From: Achromobacter sp. Root83
Lineage (GTDB): Bacteria > Pseudomonadota > Gammaproteobacteria > Burkholderiales > Burkholderiaceae_B
DNA length: 64,000 nucleotides
Assembly: GCF_001428845.1 (NCBI RefSeq)
Contig: NZ_LMIU01000001.1
Span: forward strand, 992,984-1,056,983
Direction: 5' to 3'
The position numbers and the translations under genes are program-made. Under the pieces are notes generated by a model. It did no database searches. It was given only the letters and a program-made list of their open reading frames with translations, and was not told where the DNA came from. Positions 57,577 through 64,000 of the stretch are shown here, in pieces. The first letter of the stretch is position 1. Each line of letters opens with the position of its first letter.

Positions 57577-57824
57577 AGTCCTTCCTCGCGCGTCAGGCTG
57601 TCGTCGCGAGGAAAGTCGAGGGATTCATCTCCGGCCAGGGGGGAGCGGCGCATGAAGGCGACGAGAGATTCTCCCGTGCCAGAAAGTTTGTCGAAGTCCG
57701 ATCGGGAGAGCACGACCGCGACAGAACGGCCATGCACGGTGATTTCTTGTGGACCATCGCTTCCGGCCGCTTTGACGACCTCGGACAGGCGGGATTTGGC
57801 TTCTTGCATTTGCCAGGCGTGCAT
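57573..57824 (-). CDS. Type II antitoxin, Phd/YefM-like
   Basis: An 83-residue protein with the Phd/YefM N-terminus MHAWQMQEAKSRLSEVVKAA and the conserved QEITVHGRSVAVVLSRSDFDKL. The N-terminal part binds DNA and the acidic C-terminus (DESLDFPRDDSLTREEGL) should mask the PIN toxin. The ribosome site AAGGAGG lies 5 bp before the ATG. A palindrome 15 bp upstream is the probable operator. Phd-type antitoxins pair with VapC/FitB in many genomes, so the mix is normal. Confidence 0.9.
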   Translation of the reverse strand: MHAWQMQEAKSRLSEVVKAAGSDGPQEITVHGRSVAVVLSRSDFDKLSGTGESLVAFMRRSPLAGDESLDFPRDDSLTREEGL

Positions 57825-57838
57825 GCTGCCCTCCTTAT

Positions 57839-57857
57839 TCTGACTAGATTGGTCAGA
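57839..57857. promoter_or_regulatory. Operator palindrome of the VapC/Phd-like pair
   Basis: TCTGAC-N7-GTCAGA (57839-57857) is a perfect 6-bp inverted repeat with a 7-bp spacer, 14 bp upstream of the antitoxin start and overlapping the expected promoter. Confidence 0.7.
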
Positions 57858-57948
57858 TTTTAAGCGGGGATTTGGGCAGCCGCAAGGGACACGCCCCTTG
57901 CTCCTCGATCGCTGCGCTGTTGCGCCTGAATCTGTAGGGCGCCCGAAC

Positions 57949-58233
57949 TCAGGCCAATGCTTCGATCACGGCTTGCGGGTTGCGCTCGATAACATTGAGC
58001 AGCACCAGCGCCGGGCCGTGGGGGGTGCGGTCACCGCGCTCCCAGTGCCGCAGGGTCGCGGTGGAGAAGCCGAAGCGCGCTGCAAATTGCTCCTGGGTCA
58101 TGCCCACTTTGGCGCGCACGGCCTTCACGTCGATTTCTCGGGGGCGATGCACGCGCACACCGCGCTCGTCACCCTTGGCATGGGCGATGGCCTCTTGCAG
58201 TCCCTGCTTGATGTTTTCAAATGCGGCACTCAT
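57949..58233 (-). CDS. Antitoxin with XRE-type helix-turn-helix (HigA-like)
   Basis: A 94-residue protein; the ATG at 58233 lies directly after the toxin remnant, with TCATGA as the junction, and GGACGGGAAAAATC upstream carries a GGA site. The HTH is MTQEQFAARFGFSTATLRHWERGDRTPHGPAL (about 45-76). It is complete and shares length and order with HigA antitoxins of RelE/HigB-type modules. Because the frame is open from the toxin start, a 182-residue fusion could also be made (see the toxin entry). The partner toxin is broken, so this is an orphan antitoxin that may still repress its own promoter. Confidence 0.88.
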   Translation of the reverse strand: MSAAFENIKQGLQEAIAHAKGDERGVRVHRPREIDVKAVRAKVGMTQEQFAARFGFSTATLRHWERGDRTPHGPALVLLNVIERNPQAVIEALA

Positions 58234-58497
58234 GATTTTTCCCGTCCTTTCCAGATGTTCACCAGCACGTCCACCAGGCCAGTCAGTTCGTTGCGCTCGG
58301 CCTTGGTCAGGTTGGCCTTGTCCGCCACGGCGCCAGCGCAGCTTGCGCACGCCGCCCGTGCCTTCCATGATGTCCCCCGCCTTGGGATGCTCGGCCAGGT
58401 AGCCGATCAGGTCTTGGCGCTCTTCCGCGCTCAGGAGCTTGTCGGCCAAGCGGATGTAGGAGGGTAGCTCGGCGACGCCGTGCAGGACTTCGGACAT
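58230..58497 (-). pseudogene. RelE/HigB-type toxin gene with internal deletion and frameshift
   Basis: The 268-bp remnant is not a multiple of three. Codons 1-61 (MSEVLHGVAELPSYIRLADK...RWRRGGQG) match the N-terminus of a RelE/HigB-like toxin. After RWRRGGQG the frame changes; reading the other frame gives DKANLTKAERNELTGLVDVL...KGREKS followed by TGA, which is the normal C-terminus of the same family. The middle (the GKSGGVR.IYY...LTVYGKNEK segment) is missing. As a result the start frame runs through into the antitoxin and makes one 182-codon open frame. The family identification is from memory of related toxins; the frame logic is seen in the sequence. Confidence 0.82.
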
Positions 58498-58531
58498 GAT
58501 GCATTCTAATCCAATGGATTAGATGCATCAA
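58498..58531 (-). promoter_or_regulatory. Palindromic, apparently leaderless promoter of the broken toxin-antitoxin pair
   Basis: On the minus strand TTGATG (-35, 58526-58531), 17-bp spacer, TAGAAT (-10, 58503-58508), then GCATC and the ATG at 58497. Transcription would start at or within a base or two of that A, so the message would have no leader. The whole promoter is a 32-bp near-perfect palindrome (58498-58529): GATGCAT and CTAATCC arms on one side, GGATTAG and ATGCATC on the other. It probably binds the HTH antitoxin. Confidence 0.72.
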
Positions 58532-58638
58532 GGGGATTCGCCGCCGCTTCACTCCTTTAAAGCGCTTCCGCGGCGGGTGCCTTCGCCTAGATTGCGGCCA
58601 AGCCATGGCAAACTTTTCACGGATTGCGACAGACCGCT

Positions 58639-58659
58639 AGTCCAATCTTCGATTGGTCT
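58639..58659. terminator. Imperfect hairpin after the unknown gene
   Basis: AGTCCAATC / GATTGGTCT around TTC (one mismatch) lies directly beyond the stop of the gene at 58661. It has no U tract on the minus strand. Confidence 0.35.
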
Positions 58660-58660
58660 C

Positions 58661-59596
58661 CTATGCCCTGGCAAATGCCAGCGAGAGATGATTGACGCTT
58701 GATAGCTCGACGCTGTACAGGTCGAACGTGGCGCCGCCCTTCAATTCGACTGGCGTCTTGGCCGGATGGGCACCCACAAAGAACGCGACCACATCCTCCT
58801 TGCCATCGACCGCTTTCTTGAGCTCTGCGATTTCAGCCAAGAATGACTTCTTTCTTCTGGAATCATCAATGACTTCCTGGGATATATGTGCCCAGATTCG
58901 ATAGGGCCGCTTTTCCACCCATACGGAATCGGCAAAGCGCAAGCCGATTCCCTTCTTGCCGTTATATATCTTTAGGCCATCAATGAGGCCGTAATAGATC
59001 AACCCAGCTTCGTCCCCGAAGTACTGAACCTTCTTGAAAAATCGGCCAAACGGCTTCGTCTTGCCGGCGATGGTGAGATTTCCGCTCTTGCCGTCTTCAT
59101 CCCCGGACAGAAAGCAGTCCACCACGAGGTCGAGATAACGCGTGCGACTATTTGTTTTTCGCTTGTCTGCGCCGCTATAGCCGCCACTGCTTCTACCACC
59201 TGCTCCCTCATCGCCTTCACTGCCGCCATCGTCGGAACCACCATTTCCCTTGCGCCTAGGCGGGTTCAGATCCAGTTCCGTCGGGAAGTTTGTCGGCTTG
59301 TAGTCGTCCTCACGCTCGGACGGTTTCCGTACCTTGCCGCCGTCGCCTGGTTTCACGAGCTCGCATCCAGCCTTGTGCTCTTCCTTCGTGCGAAAGTGCA
59401 ATGCGCGTTTTGACTTGCGCACCATGTAAATGCCAACGGGTGTCAAACGAGCCCGACAACCTGGGTCTTCGCAGCCGAACGTAAGCTCCTTGCCATAGTG
59501 CTCGTGATCTTCATCGGTGTAGATCTCGCGTGCTCGGTATGGAGATACAAACCCATCAAGCGCTTCGCAATAGGCACGACCAAACTTCATCGACAT
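58661..59596 (-). CDS. Protein of unknown function with CCHC zinc-binding-like N-terminus
   Basis: A 311-residue protein I do not recognise. The start at 59596 (MSMKFGRAYCEALDG) is preferred over GTG at 59635 because GAGG lies 11-14 bp upstream. Residues 38-80 hold Cys42-x4-Cys47 and His74-x3-Cys78, with a conserved-looking LHFRTKEEHKAGC segment, so a zinc ribbon is likely; a distant similarity to the CoiA-type Zn domain is possible. An acidic, Gly/Ser-rich linker spans about 100-145. The C-terminal domain (about 150-311) has LDLVVDCFLSGDED, FGDEAGLIYYGLIDGLKIYNGKKG and FFVGAHPAKTPVELKGGATFDLYSVE. GC content is clearly lower than the neighbours. It stands between yicC and the toxin-antitoxin genes. 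Confidence 0.7.
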   Translation of the reverse strand: MSMKFGRAYCEALDGFVSPYRAREIYTDEDHEHYGKELTFGCEDPGCRARLTPVGIYMVRKSKRALHFRTKEEHKAGCELVKPGDGGKVRKPSEREDDYKPTNFPTELDLNPPRRKGNGGSDDGGSEGDEGAGGRSSGGYSGADKRKTNSRTRYLDLVVDCFLSGDEDGKSGNLTIAGKTKPFGRFFKKVQYFGDEAGLIYYGLIDGLKIYNGKKGIGLRFADSVWVEKRPYRIWAHISQEVIDDSRRKKSFLAEIAELKKAVDGKEDVVAFFVGAHPAKTPVELKGGATFDLYSVELSSVNHLSLAFARA

Positions 59597-59634
59597 ATTC
59601 TTCTTGTCCTCACCTGCCTGCCCCGTCTGGGTCA

Positions 59635-60567
59635 CTACTCAAGGTTCTGCGCCTGTTCGCGCATCTGCTCGATCAGCAGCTTCAAGTCCATGGCGGCGCG
59701 CGTGACTTCCATGCTGCCGGCCTTGGAGCCCAGCGTGTTGGCTTCGCGGTTCATTTCCTGGAACAGGAAGTCCAGGCGCTTGCCGGCGCTGCCGGCGTTC
59801 TTCTTGCCGCCCGTGGGCTTGCCGCCGGCATCGGTCAGCAGATGGCGCAGTTCTTCCAGATGCGAGCGCAGGCGCGACAACTCTTCGGCCACGTCGATGC
59901 GCAGCGCGAACAGATTGGCTTCCTGCGACAGGCGTTCGGACAGCTCGGCGCCCGAGATATGCGTGAAGCCGCCGGGGAATGCCGATTCCACGCTTTCGCG
60001 TAGCTTGGCGGCCAGCTTGTCGCGGTGGTCGGCCAGCAGTTGGGGCAGGTGGGCCTGGACGATGTCGACGACGCGCGCCACGCCGTCGGCGCATTCGCGC
60101 ATCATGCCGGCCAGGCGTTCGCCTTCGCGTTCGCGGCCTTCCTGCAGTTGCGTCAGCGCCTGCTGGGCGGCTTGCAGGCAGGCGGCTCCCCATATCTGGG
60201 GATCGAGCGCATCGTTGCCGCGCTGGCCGGGCCAGTTGAATAGTTCCACCAGGCGCGGCGGCGCGATGTCCGGGACGATGCGGCGGGCGGCCTGGAGCTG
60301 TTCGGCCAGGCTTTCCAGCCAGGCGGGGTCCAGCTTGGACAGGTCGGTGCTGGCGTTGCGGGTGTAGGAAACACGGATTTCCACCTTGCCGCGCGCCAGG
60401 TTGGCGGTAAGCAGTTCGCGCAGGGGCGTCTCCACGTGCCGCAGTTCGTCGGGCAGGCGGAAATACAGGTCGAGAAAGCGGCTGTTGACGCTGCGCAGCT
60501 CTAGGGCAAGCGTGCCTTGTTCGAGGTCTGCGCGGGCGTTGCCGAAAGCGGTCATGCTGCGGATCAT
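59635..60567 (-). CDS. yicC: YicC family endoribonuclease
   Basis: A 310-residue protein with the YicC N-terminus [43 protein letters not shown] and the C-terminal DUF1732 domain, [22 protein letters not shown]...[44 protein letters not shown]. YicC proteins are RNases that act on small RNAs such as RyhB in E. coli. The ATG at 60567 lies 180 bp from the divergent rph. In many Proteobacteria yicC is near or next to gmk. Here the next gene on its strand is the unknown protein, 38 bp away. Confidence 0.93.
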   Translation of the reverse strand: MIRSMTAFGNARADLEQGTLALELRSVNSRFLDLYFRLPDELRHVETPLRELLTANLARGKVEIRVSYTRNASTDLSKLDPAWLESLAEQLQAARRIVPDIAPPRLVELFNWPGQRGNDALDPQIWGAACLQAAQQALTQLQEGREREGERLAGMMRECADGVARVVDIVQAHLPQLLADHRDKLAAKLRESVESAFPGGFTHISGAELSERLSQEANLFALRIDVAEELSRLRSHLEELRHLLTDAGGKPTGGKKNAGSAGKRLDFLFQEMNREANTLGSKAGSMEVTRAAMDLKLLIEQMREQAQNLE

Positions 60568-60709
60568 GATGTGCGTGTCCTGGTGATTCTTCGAATAAGA
60601 GCCGGTTGTGCCGGGGCCGTGGCGCCCAGGGCTGGGGCGAGGCTGTTTTTTCAACCGGATATATCGCGGCAGGATACTCCAAGCGCCATTTCCCTGCGGC
60701 GCCTGCCCG

Positions 60710-60715
60710 TACAAT
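60710..60715 (+). promoter_or_regulatory. -10 element of rph
   Basis: TACAAT at 60710-60715, 32 bp before the GTG start; the -35 region (TTTCCC) is weak. Confidence 0.5.
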
Positions 60716-60747
60716 GCGGCGAAACAACGCCATCCTGGAGTCTGCCT

Positions 60748-61482
60748 GTGACCACTACCCCCGCCATCGCCCGCCCGTCGGGCCGCGCCGTCGACCAATT
60801 GCGCCCGTTCACCCTCGAGCGCGGCTTTACGCGCTACGCCGAAGGCTCGGTGCTGGTCAAGGCCGGCGACACCCACGTGCTGTGCACGGCCAGCGTACTG
60901 GAGAAAGTACCGCCTTTCCTGAAAGGCAAGGGGGAAGGCTGGGTAACCGCCGAATACGGCATGTTGCCGCGGGCCACCCATACACGGGGCGACCGCGAGG
61001 CCGCGCGCGGCAAGCAAAGCGGCCGCACGCAGGAAATCCAGCGCCTGATCGGGCGCAGCCTGCGCGCGGTGTTCGATATGAAGGCGCTGGGCGAACGCAC
61101 GCTGCACCTGGATTGCGACGTGCTGCAGGCGGACGGCGGCACGCGTTGCGCCAGCATCACCGGCGCCTGGGTGGCGGCGGCCGATGCGGTCGCCTTGCTG
61201 ATGAAGCGCGGTGATCTGGCAAGCAATCCCATCCGCGACGCCGTGGCTGCCGTGTCCGTGGGCCTGGTGCAAGGGCGCTCCGTGCTGGACCTGGACTACG
61301 AGGAGGATTCGGCCTGCGATGCGGACGTGAACGTCATCATGACCGGCAGCGGCGCATTCGTGGAAGTGCAGGGCACCGGAGAGGGCGCGACCTTCACCCG
61401 CGCCGAACTGGACACGATGCTGGTGCTGGCTGAAGGCGGAATCGCCGAGCTGGTGCGGGCGCAGCGGGCCGCGCTGGCCTAG
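60748..61482 (+). CDS. rph: Ribonuclease PH
   Basis: A 244-residue phosphorolytic 3'-5' exonuclease that trims tRNA 3' ends. Translation probably starts at GTG 60748 (CTGGAGTCTGCCT before it), because [27 protein letters not shown] is the family N-terminus; the longer frame from 60517 is not homologous. Motifs are [59 protein letters not shown] and [20 protein letters not shown]. The length is normal. It is divergent from yicC and ends in an unusual hairpin terminator. Confidence 0.95.
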   Translation: MTTTPAIARPSGRAVDQLRPFTLERGFTRYAEGSVLVKAGDTHVLCTASVLEKVPPFLKGKGEGWVTAEYGMLPRATHTRGDREAARGKQSGRTQEIQRLIGRSLRAVFDMKALGERTLHLDCDVLQADGGTRCASITGAWVAAADAVALLMKRGDLASNPIRDAVAAVSVGLVQGRSVLDLDYEEDSACDADVNVIMTGSGAFVEVQGTGEGATFTRAELDTMLVLAEGGIAELVRAQRAALA

Positions 61483-61509
61483 TCCGGCGGCCACGGAGCC
61501 GCTTGATAG

Positions 61510-61594
61510 AAAACAGCCGCTTGCTTGAACTGCCCGCGTAGGTTGGATCTCGTCCAACTTTCGAGGGGCAGTTCAGCCAAGCGGCTGTTTTTTT
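61510..61594. terminator. Long hairpin terminator after rph, with IS3-type end sequences inside
   Basis: Outer stem AAAACAGCCGCTTG / CAAGCGGCTGTTTT (61510-61523, 61578-61591) followed by T7 (61588-61594): a strong rph terminator, also A-rich on the other side for the convergent MmgE/PrpD gene. The loop of this stem is itself an inverted repeat: TGAACTGCCC...GGTTGGA (61526-61547) and TCCAACTTT...GGGGCAGTTCA (61553-61575), separated by only TCTCG. TGAACTGCCCC...AGTTGGA is the kind of terminal repeat seen in IS3-family elements. Confidence 0.8.
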
Positions 61595-61635
61595 GCACGG
61601 CCGGTCGGGCCACGCGGACGTTTTATCCTGCCGGG

Positions 61636-63009
61636 CTAGCTTGGCAGCAGCGCGCCGATCTTGCTCTGGTTCTCCAGCCCCCAGATCGCATCGATCAGGC
61701 CGCGCAGTTCCTTTTCGGTCGCGGCGTCCGCGTAGCGCCCCAAGCTGAGGGTCTTGTCCTCGATCTCGGCGCGGCTCAGGGTGTTGCCCGGGTCGCCCTT
61801 GGGTTCGTCCACGCGGCCATGCAGTTTGCGGCCGTCGCGGGTATAGACCGTGACCTTGCCGATCCAGCGCTGCGGATAGGCGCCGTCGACCTCCGGGTCC
61901 AGTTCCATTTCGACCTTGCCGCGGAAGGCCGCGACGGCGGGGTCGTCGAGTCCGGCGTCGAATTCGGCCAGGCCGGCGCGGCCCTGGCGGGCGATCAGCG
62001 CCAGCACCGTGCCCATCGAGAACTTGGACTGGTGCACGGTCTGCGGGTTGACGACGGGCCCGAGCACGTCGATGGCGCCCTGGTGGACGTGCGCCACCAC
62101 GCGCTCGACGTCGCCCTCGGTCAGCTTGTTGTCGCGCAGCGCCTGCTGCAGCGCGTCGGCCGCGGGATGGGTGTGGCGGCACGAGGCATGGAACTTGAAC
62201 GACGTTTCGGCCAGCGCCCAGCGTTCGCCCAGGCGGTCGCACAGGCGGCTGGGATCGGCGTCGGTGGACATGCCGGCGGCCATGCCCTGCGGGCCTTCCA
62301 GGATGTGGCGGGCACCGGTGAAGCCTTCGCGGGCCAGGTAGGCGGCGGTAATGCCGTCGGCCGCGGCCTTGGCCGTGTGCAGTTGCTTGGAATCGGCGGC
62401 ATCTCGCAGGAACTCCCACAGGCCGGCGGCCTGCGTGCCGGCCGAGCCCAGCGCGTGCAGCATCTGTTCGGGGGACAGCTTGAGCAGCCGGCCCGTGGTG
62501 ACGGCGGCGGCCAGCGTGCCGGCGGTGCCGGTGGTGTGGAAGATCCTGTAGTGCGAACGGCCCAGGAATTCGCCGACGCGGATACCGACTTCATAGCCCG
62601 CCACGGCGGCGGTCAGGAGGTCGCGGCCGGAGCTGCCCAGCGCCTGCGCGACGGCCAGTGCAGGGGGGAACACGACGGCGGCGGGATGGAACACGGACCC
62701 GTTGTGCACATCGTCCTGTTCGACCACGTGCGCGGCGGCGGCGTTGACCATGGCGGCGAACAGCGGCGTGGTGCGGCGCCGGGTGATCAGCACTTCGCTG
62801 GGGCCGTCGGCGGGGCCCATCGCGGCGGCGTAGCGGTCGATGGCCTGCACGGCGCGGGCGGACGCACCGGCCAGGATGGAGGCCAGGCAGTCCAGCAGGA
62901 GGTCTTCGGCGCGGCGCAGCACCGGCGCGGGGATGTCTTCGTAGCGCAGGTTGGCGGCAAAGGCCGCGAGTTCGGCGCTCAGGTGCGGGGTGTCTTTGGC
63001 AGCGGTCAT
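61636..63009 (-). CDS. MmgE/PrpD family protein (2-methylcitrate dehydratase-like)
   Basis: A 457-residue cytoplasmic protein of the MmgE/PrpD family (PF03972). Family markers are LDCLASILAGASARAVQAIDRYAAAMG, VEQDDVHNGSVFHPAAVVFPPALAVAQ, the central SAGTQAAGLWEFLRDAADSKQLHTAKAAADGITAAYLA, and CRHTHPAADALQQAL. Members dehydrate 2-methylcitrate (PrpD) or isomerise related acids (immune-responsive gene product), but many are uncharacterised. The usual prp genes are absent. It follows an acyl-CoA dehydrogenase gene by 16 bp on the same strand, so the two likely form a small acid-degradation operon. Confidence 0.88.
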   Translation of the reverse strand: MTAAKDTPHLSAELAAFAANLRYEDIPAPVLRRAEDLLLDCLASILAGASARAVQAIDRYAAAMGPADGPSEVLITRRRTTPLFAAMVNAAAAHVVEQDDVHNGSVFHPAAVVFPPALAVAQALGSSGRDLLTAAVAGYEVGIRVGEFLGRSHYRIFHTTGTAGTLAAAVTTGRLLKLSPEQMLHALGSAGTQAAGLWEFLRDAADSKQLHTAKAAADGITAAYLAREGFTGARHILEGPQGMAAGMSTDADPSRLCDRLGERWALAETSFKFHASCRHTHPAADALQQALRDNKLTEGDVERVVAHVHQGAIDVLGPVVNPQTVHQSKFSMGTVLALIARQGRAGLAEFDAGLDDPAVAAFRGKVEMELDPEVDGAYPQRWIGKVTVYTRDGRKLHGRVDEPKGDPGNTLSRAEIEDKTLSLGRYADAATEKELRGLIDAIWGLENQSKIGALLPS

Positions 63010-63025
63010 GGTGGCAGGCGGCGTG

Positions 63026-64000
63026 TCAGAAGGAGCGGGGCAGGCCCAGGATGTGTTCGGCGACGTACGACAGGATCAGGTTGGTGGAAATGGGGGCAAC
63101 CTGATAGAGGCGGGTCTCGCGGAACTTGCGCTCGACGTCGTACTCGGTGGCAAAGCCGAAGCCGCCGTGGAACTGCAGGCAGGCGTTGGCGGCTTCCCAG
63201 GACGCGTCGGCGGCCAGCAGCTTGGCCATGTTGGCCTGGGCGCCGCAAGGCTCATGGGCGTCGAACAGACGGCAGGCCTCGTAGCGCATCAGGCTGGCCG
63301 CTTCCACGTTGATATGGGCGCGCGCGATGGGGAACTGCACGCCCTGGTTCTGGCCGATCGGGCGGCCGAACACCATGCGTTCCTTGGCGTAGGCCGTCAC
63401 CTTGTCCACGAACCAATAGCCGTCGCCGATGCATTCGGCGGCGATCAGGGTGCGTTCGGCGTTCAGGCCGTCGAGGATGTACTTGAAGCCCTTGCCCTCT
63501 TCGCCGATCAGGTTTTCCTCGGGGATTTCCAGATTGTCGAAGAAGAGTTCGTTGGTCTCGTGGTTGACCATGTTGGGAATGGGGCGGATCGCCATGCCGT
63601 GCTTGACGGCGTGGTGCAGGTCGACCAGGAAGATCGACATGCCTTCCGACTTGCGCGTGACCTGGTCCAGCGGGGTGGTGCGGGCCAGCAGGATCATCAG
63701 GTCCGAGTGCTGCACCCGCGAAATCCAGACCTTCTGGCCGTTGATGACGTAACGGTCGCCGCGCTTGACCGCGGTGGTCTTGATCTTGGTGGTGTCGGTG
63801 CCGGTGGTGGGTTCGGTCACGCCCATGGATTGCAGGCGCAATTCGCCGGCGGCGATGCGCGGCAGGTACTCGCGCTTCTGGGCTTCGGAGCCGTGGCGCA
63901 GCAGCGTGCCCATGTTGTACATCTGGCCGTGGCAGGCGCCGGAATTGCCGCCGCTGCGGTTGATCTCTTCCATGATGACCGAGGCTTCGGTCAGGCCCAG
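63026..64000 (-). CDS. Acyl-CoA dehydrogenase, 5' end beyond the window (partial)
   Basis: The frame is open to the right edge and encodes at least 324 C-terminal residues of an acyl-CoA dehydrogenase. Visible are LQSMGVTEPTTGTDTTKIKTTAVKRGDRYVINGQKVWIS (FAD-binding middle domain), FDNLEIPEENLIGEEGKGFKYILDGLNAERTLIAAECIG and LQFHGGFGFATEYDVERKFRETRLYQVAPISTNLILSYVAEH, with the region that binds the FAD adenine. The catalytic Glu position in this group is not certain from the fragment. It is the upstream gene of the MmgE/PrpD pair. The acyl chain is unknown. Confidence 0.92.
   Translation of the reverse strand: MGLTEASVIMEEINRSGGNSGACHGQMYNMGTLLRHGSEAQKREYLPRIAAGELRLQSMGVTEPTTGTDTTKIKTTAVKRGDRYVINGQKVWISRVQHSDLMILLARTTPLDQVTRKSEGMSIFLVDLHHAVKHGMAIRPIPNMVNHETNELFFDNLEIPEENLIGEEGKGFKYILDGLNAERTLIAAECIGDGYWFVDKVTAYAKERMVFGRPIGQNQGVQFPIARAHINVEAASLMRYEACRLFDAHEPCGAQANMAKLLAADASWEAANACLQFHGGFGFATEYDVERKFRETRLYQVAPISTNLILSYVAEHILGLPRSF

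Noticed and set aside
58230-58497. A true natural toxin-antitoxin fusion gene
   Set aside because: The toxin C-terminus is still present in another frame with its own stop and the antitoxin has its own ATG, so deletion of an ordinary two-gene operon is simpler.

Overview
The window is GC-rich (about two thirds G+C), densely coded DNA of a betaproteobacterium of the Alcaligenaceae, most likely Achromobacter or a close Bordetella relative. The evidence is the family mix rather than any marker gene: surE-pcm-nlpD, TRAP and periplasmic-binding-protein transporters in excess, a TorF-type porin, a Bordetella-type porin, FabV, and gmk-rpoZ-spoT, yicC and rph. It reads as chromosome. I see no phage, integrase, intact insertion sequence, CRISPR array, tRNA or rRNA gene.

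Region by region. 1-6.3 kb: end of surE, then pcm, nlpD, a PolB-type 3'-5' exonuclease, a Spy-like periplasmic protein followed by a 13-bp minisatellite, a TorF-like outer-membrane protein and rlmD. 6.3-9.4 kb: a complete copper-efflux regulon (cueR, copA, copZ) with two CueR-type 19-bp-spacer promoters back to back. 9.5-18.7 kb: housekeeping and stress genes (peroxiredoxin-glutaredoxin, a lipoamide-dehydrogenase-like enzyme, rlmJ, ugpQ, a CPG2-like peptidase, ppiD, tesA with a divergent LolD/YbbA-like ATPase whose start codon overlaps that of tesA). 18.7-26.7 kb: a putative Fe3+-family ABC importer with a divergent LysR regulator, serB, fabV and a DMT exporter.

26.7-46 kb is metabolic accessory territory. 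A LysR regulator precedes a six-gene operon: TRAP transporter (P, Q, M), a DUF2848 protein, an amidase and a D-glutamate-cyclase-family hydro-lyase. It looks like an import-and-degradation module for an acidic amide or lactam with no substrate that I know of. A lipoprotein hydrolase, a porin and a second TRAP operon follow, then nudC, a winged-helix regulator, a fused HyuA-HyuB (5-oxoprolinase/hydantoinase) enzyme and a C45-type acyltransferase/peptidase. 46.3-48.6 kb is a glutamine ABC importer (glnHPQ).

48.6-61.5 kb: spoT, rpoZ and gmk, and further on yicC and rph, form the conserved nucleotide/ppGpp neighbourhood. yicC and gmk are separated by about 7.8 kb holding an SDR, a C40 peptidase, amn, an amino-acid permease, a VapBC-like pair, a wrecked HigBA-like pair and a lower-GC gene of unknown function, and part of this looks acquired. 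61.5-64 kb: a long terminator hairpin that seems to contain collapsed IS3-type ends, then a MmgE/PrpD protein and a partial acyl-CoA dehydrogenase.

The items most worth a second look are the TRAP/DUF2848/amidase/hydro-lyase operon, the deleted toxin gene fused in frame to its antitoxin under a palindromic, apparently leaderless promoter, the unknown CCHC protein next to yicC, the minisatellite after the Spy-like gene, and the IS-end hairpin after rph.
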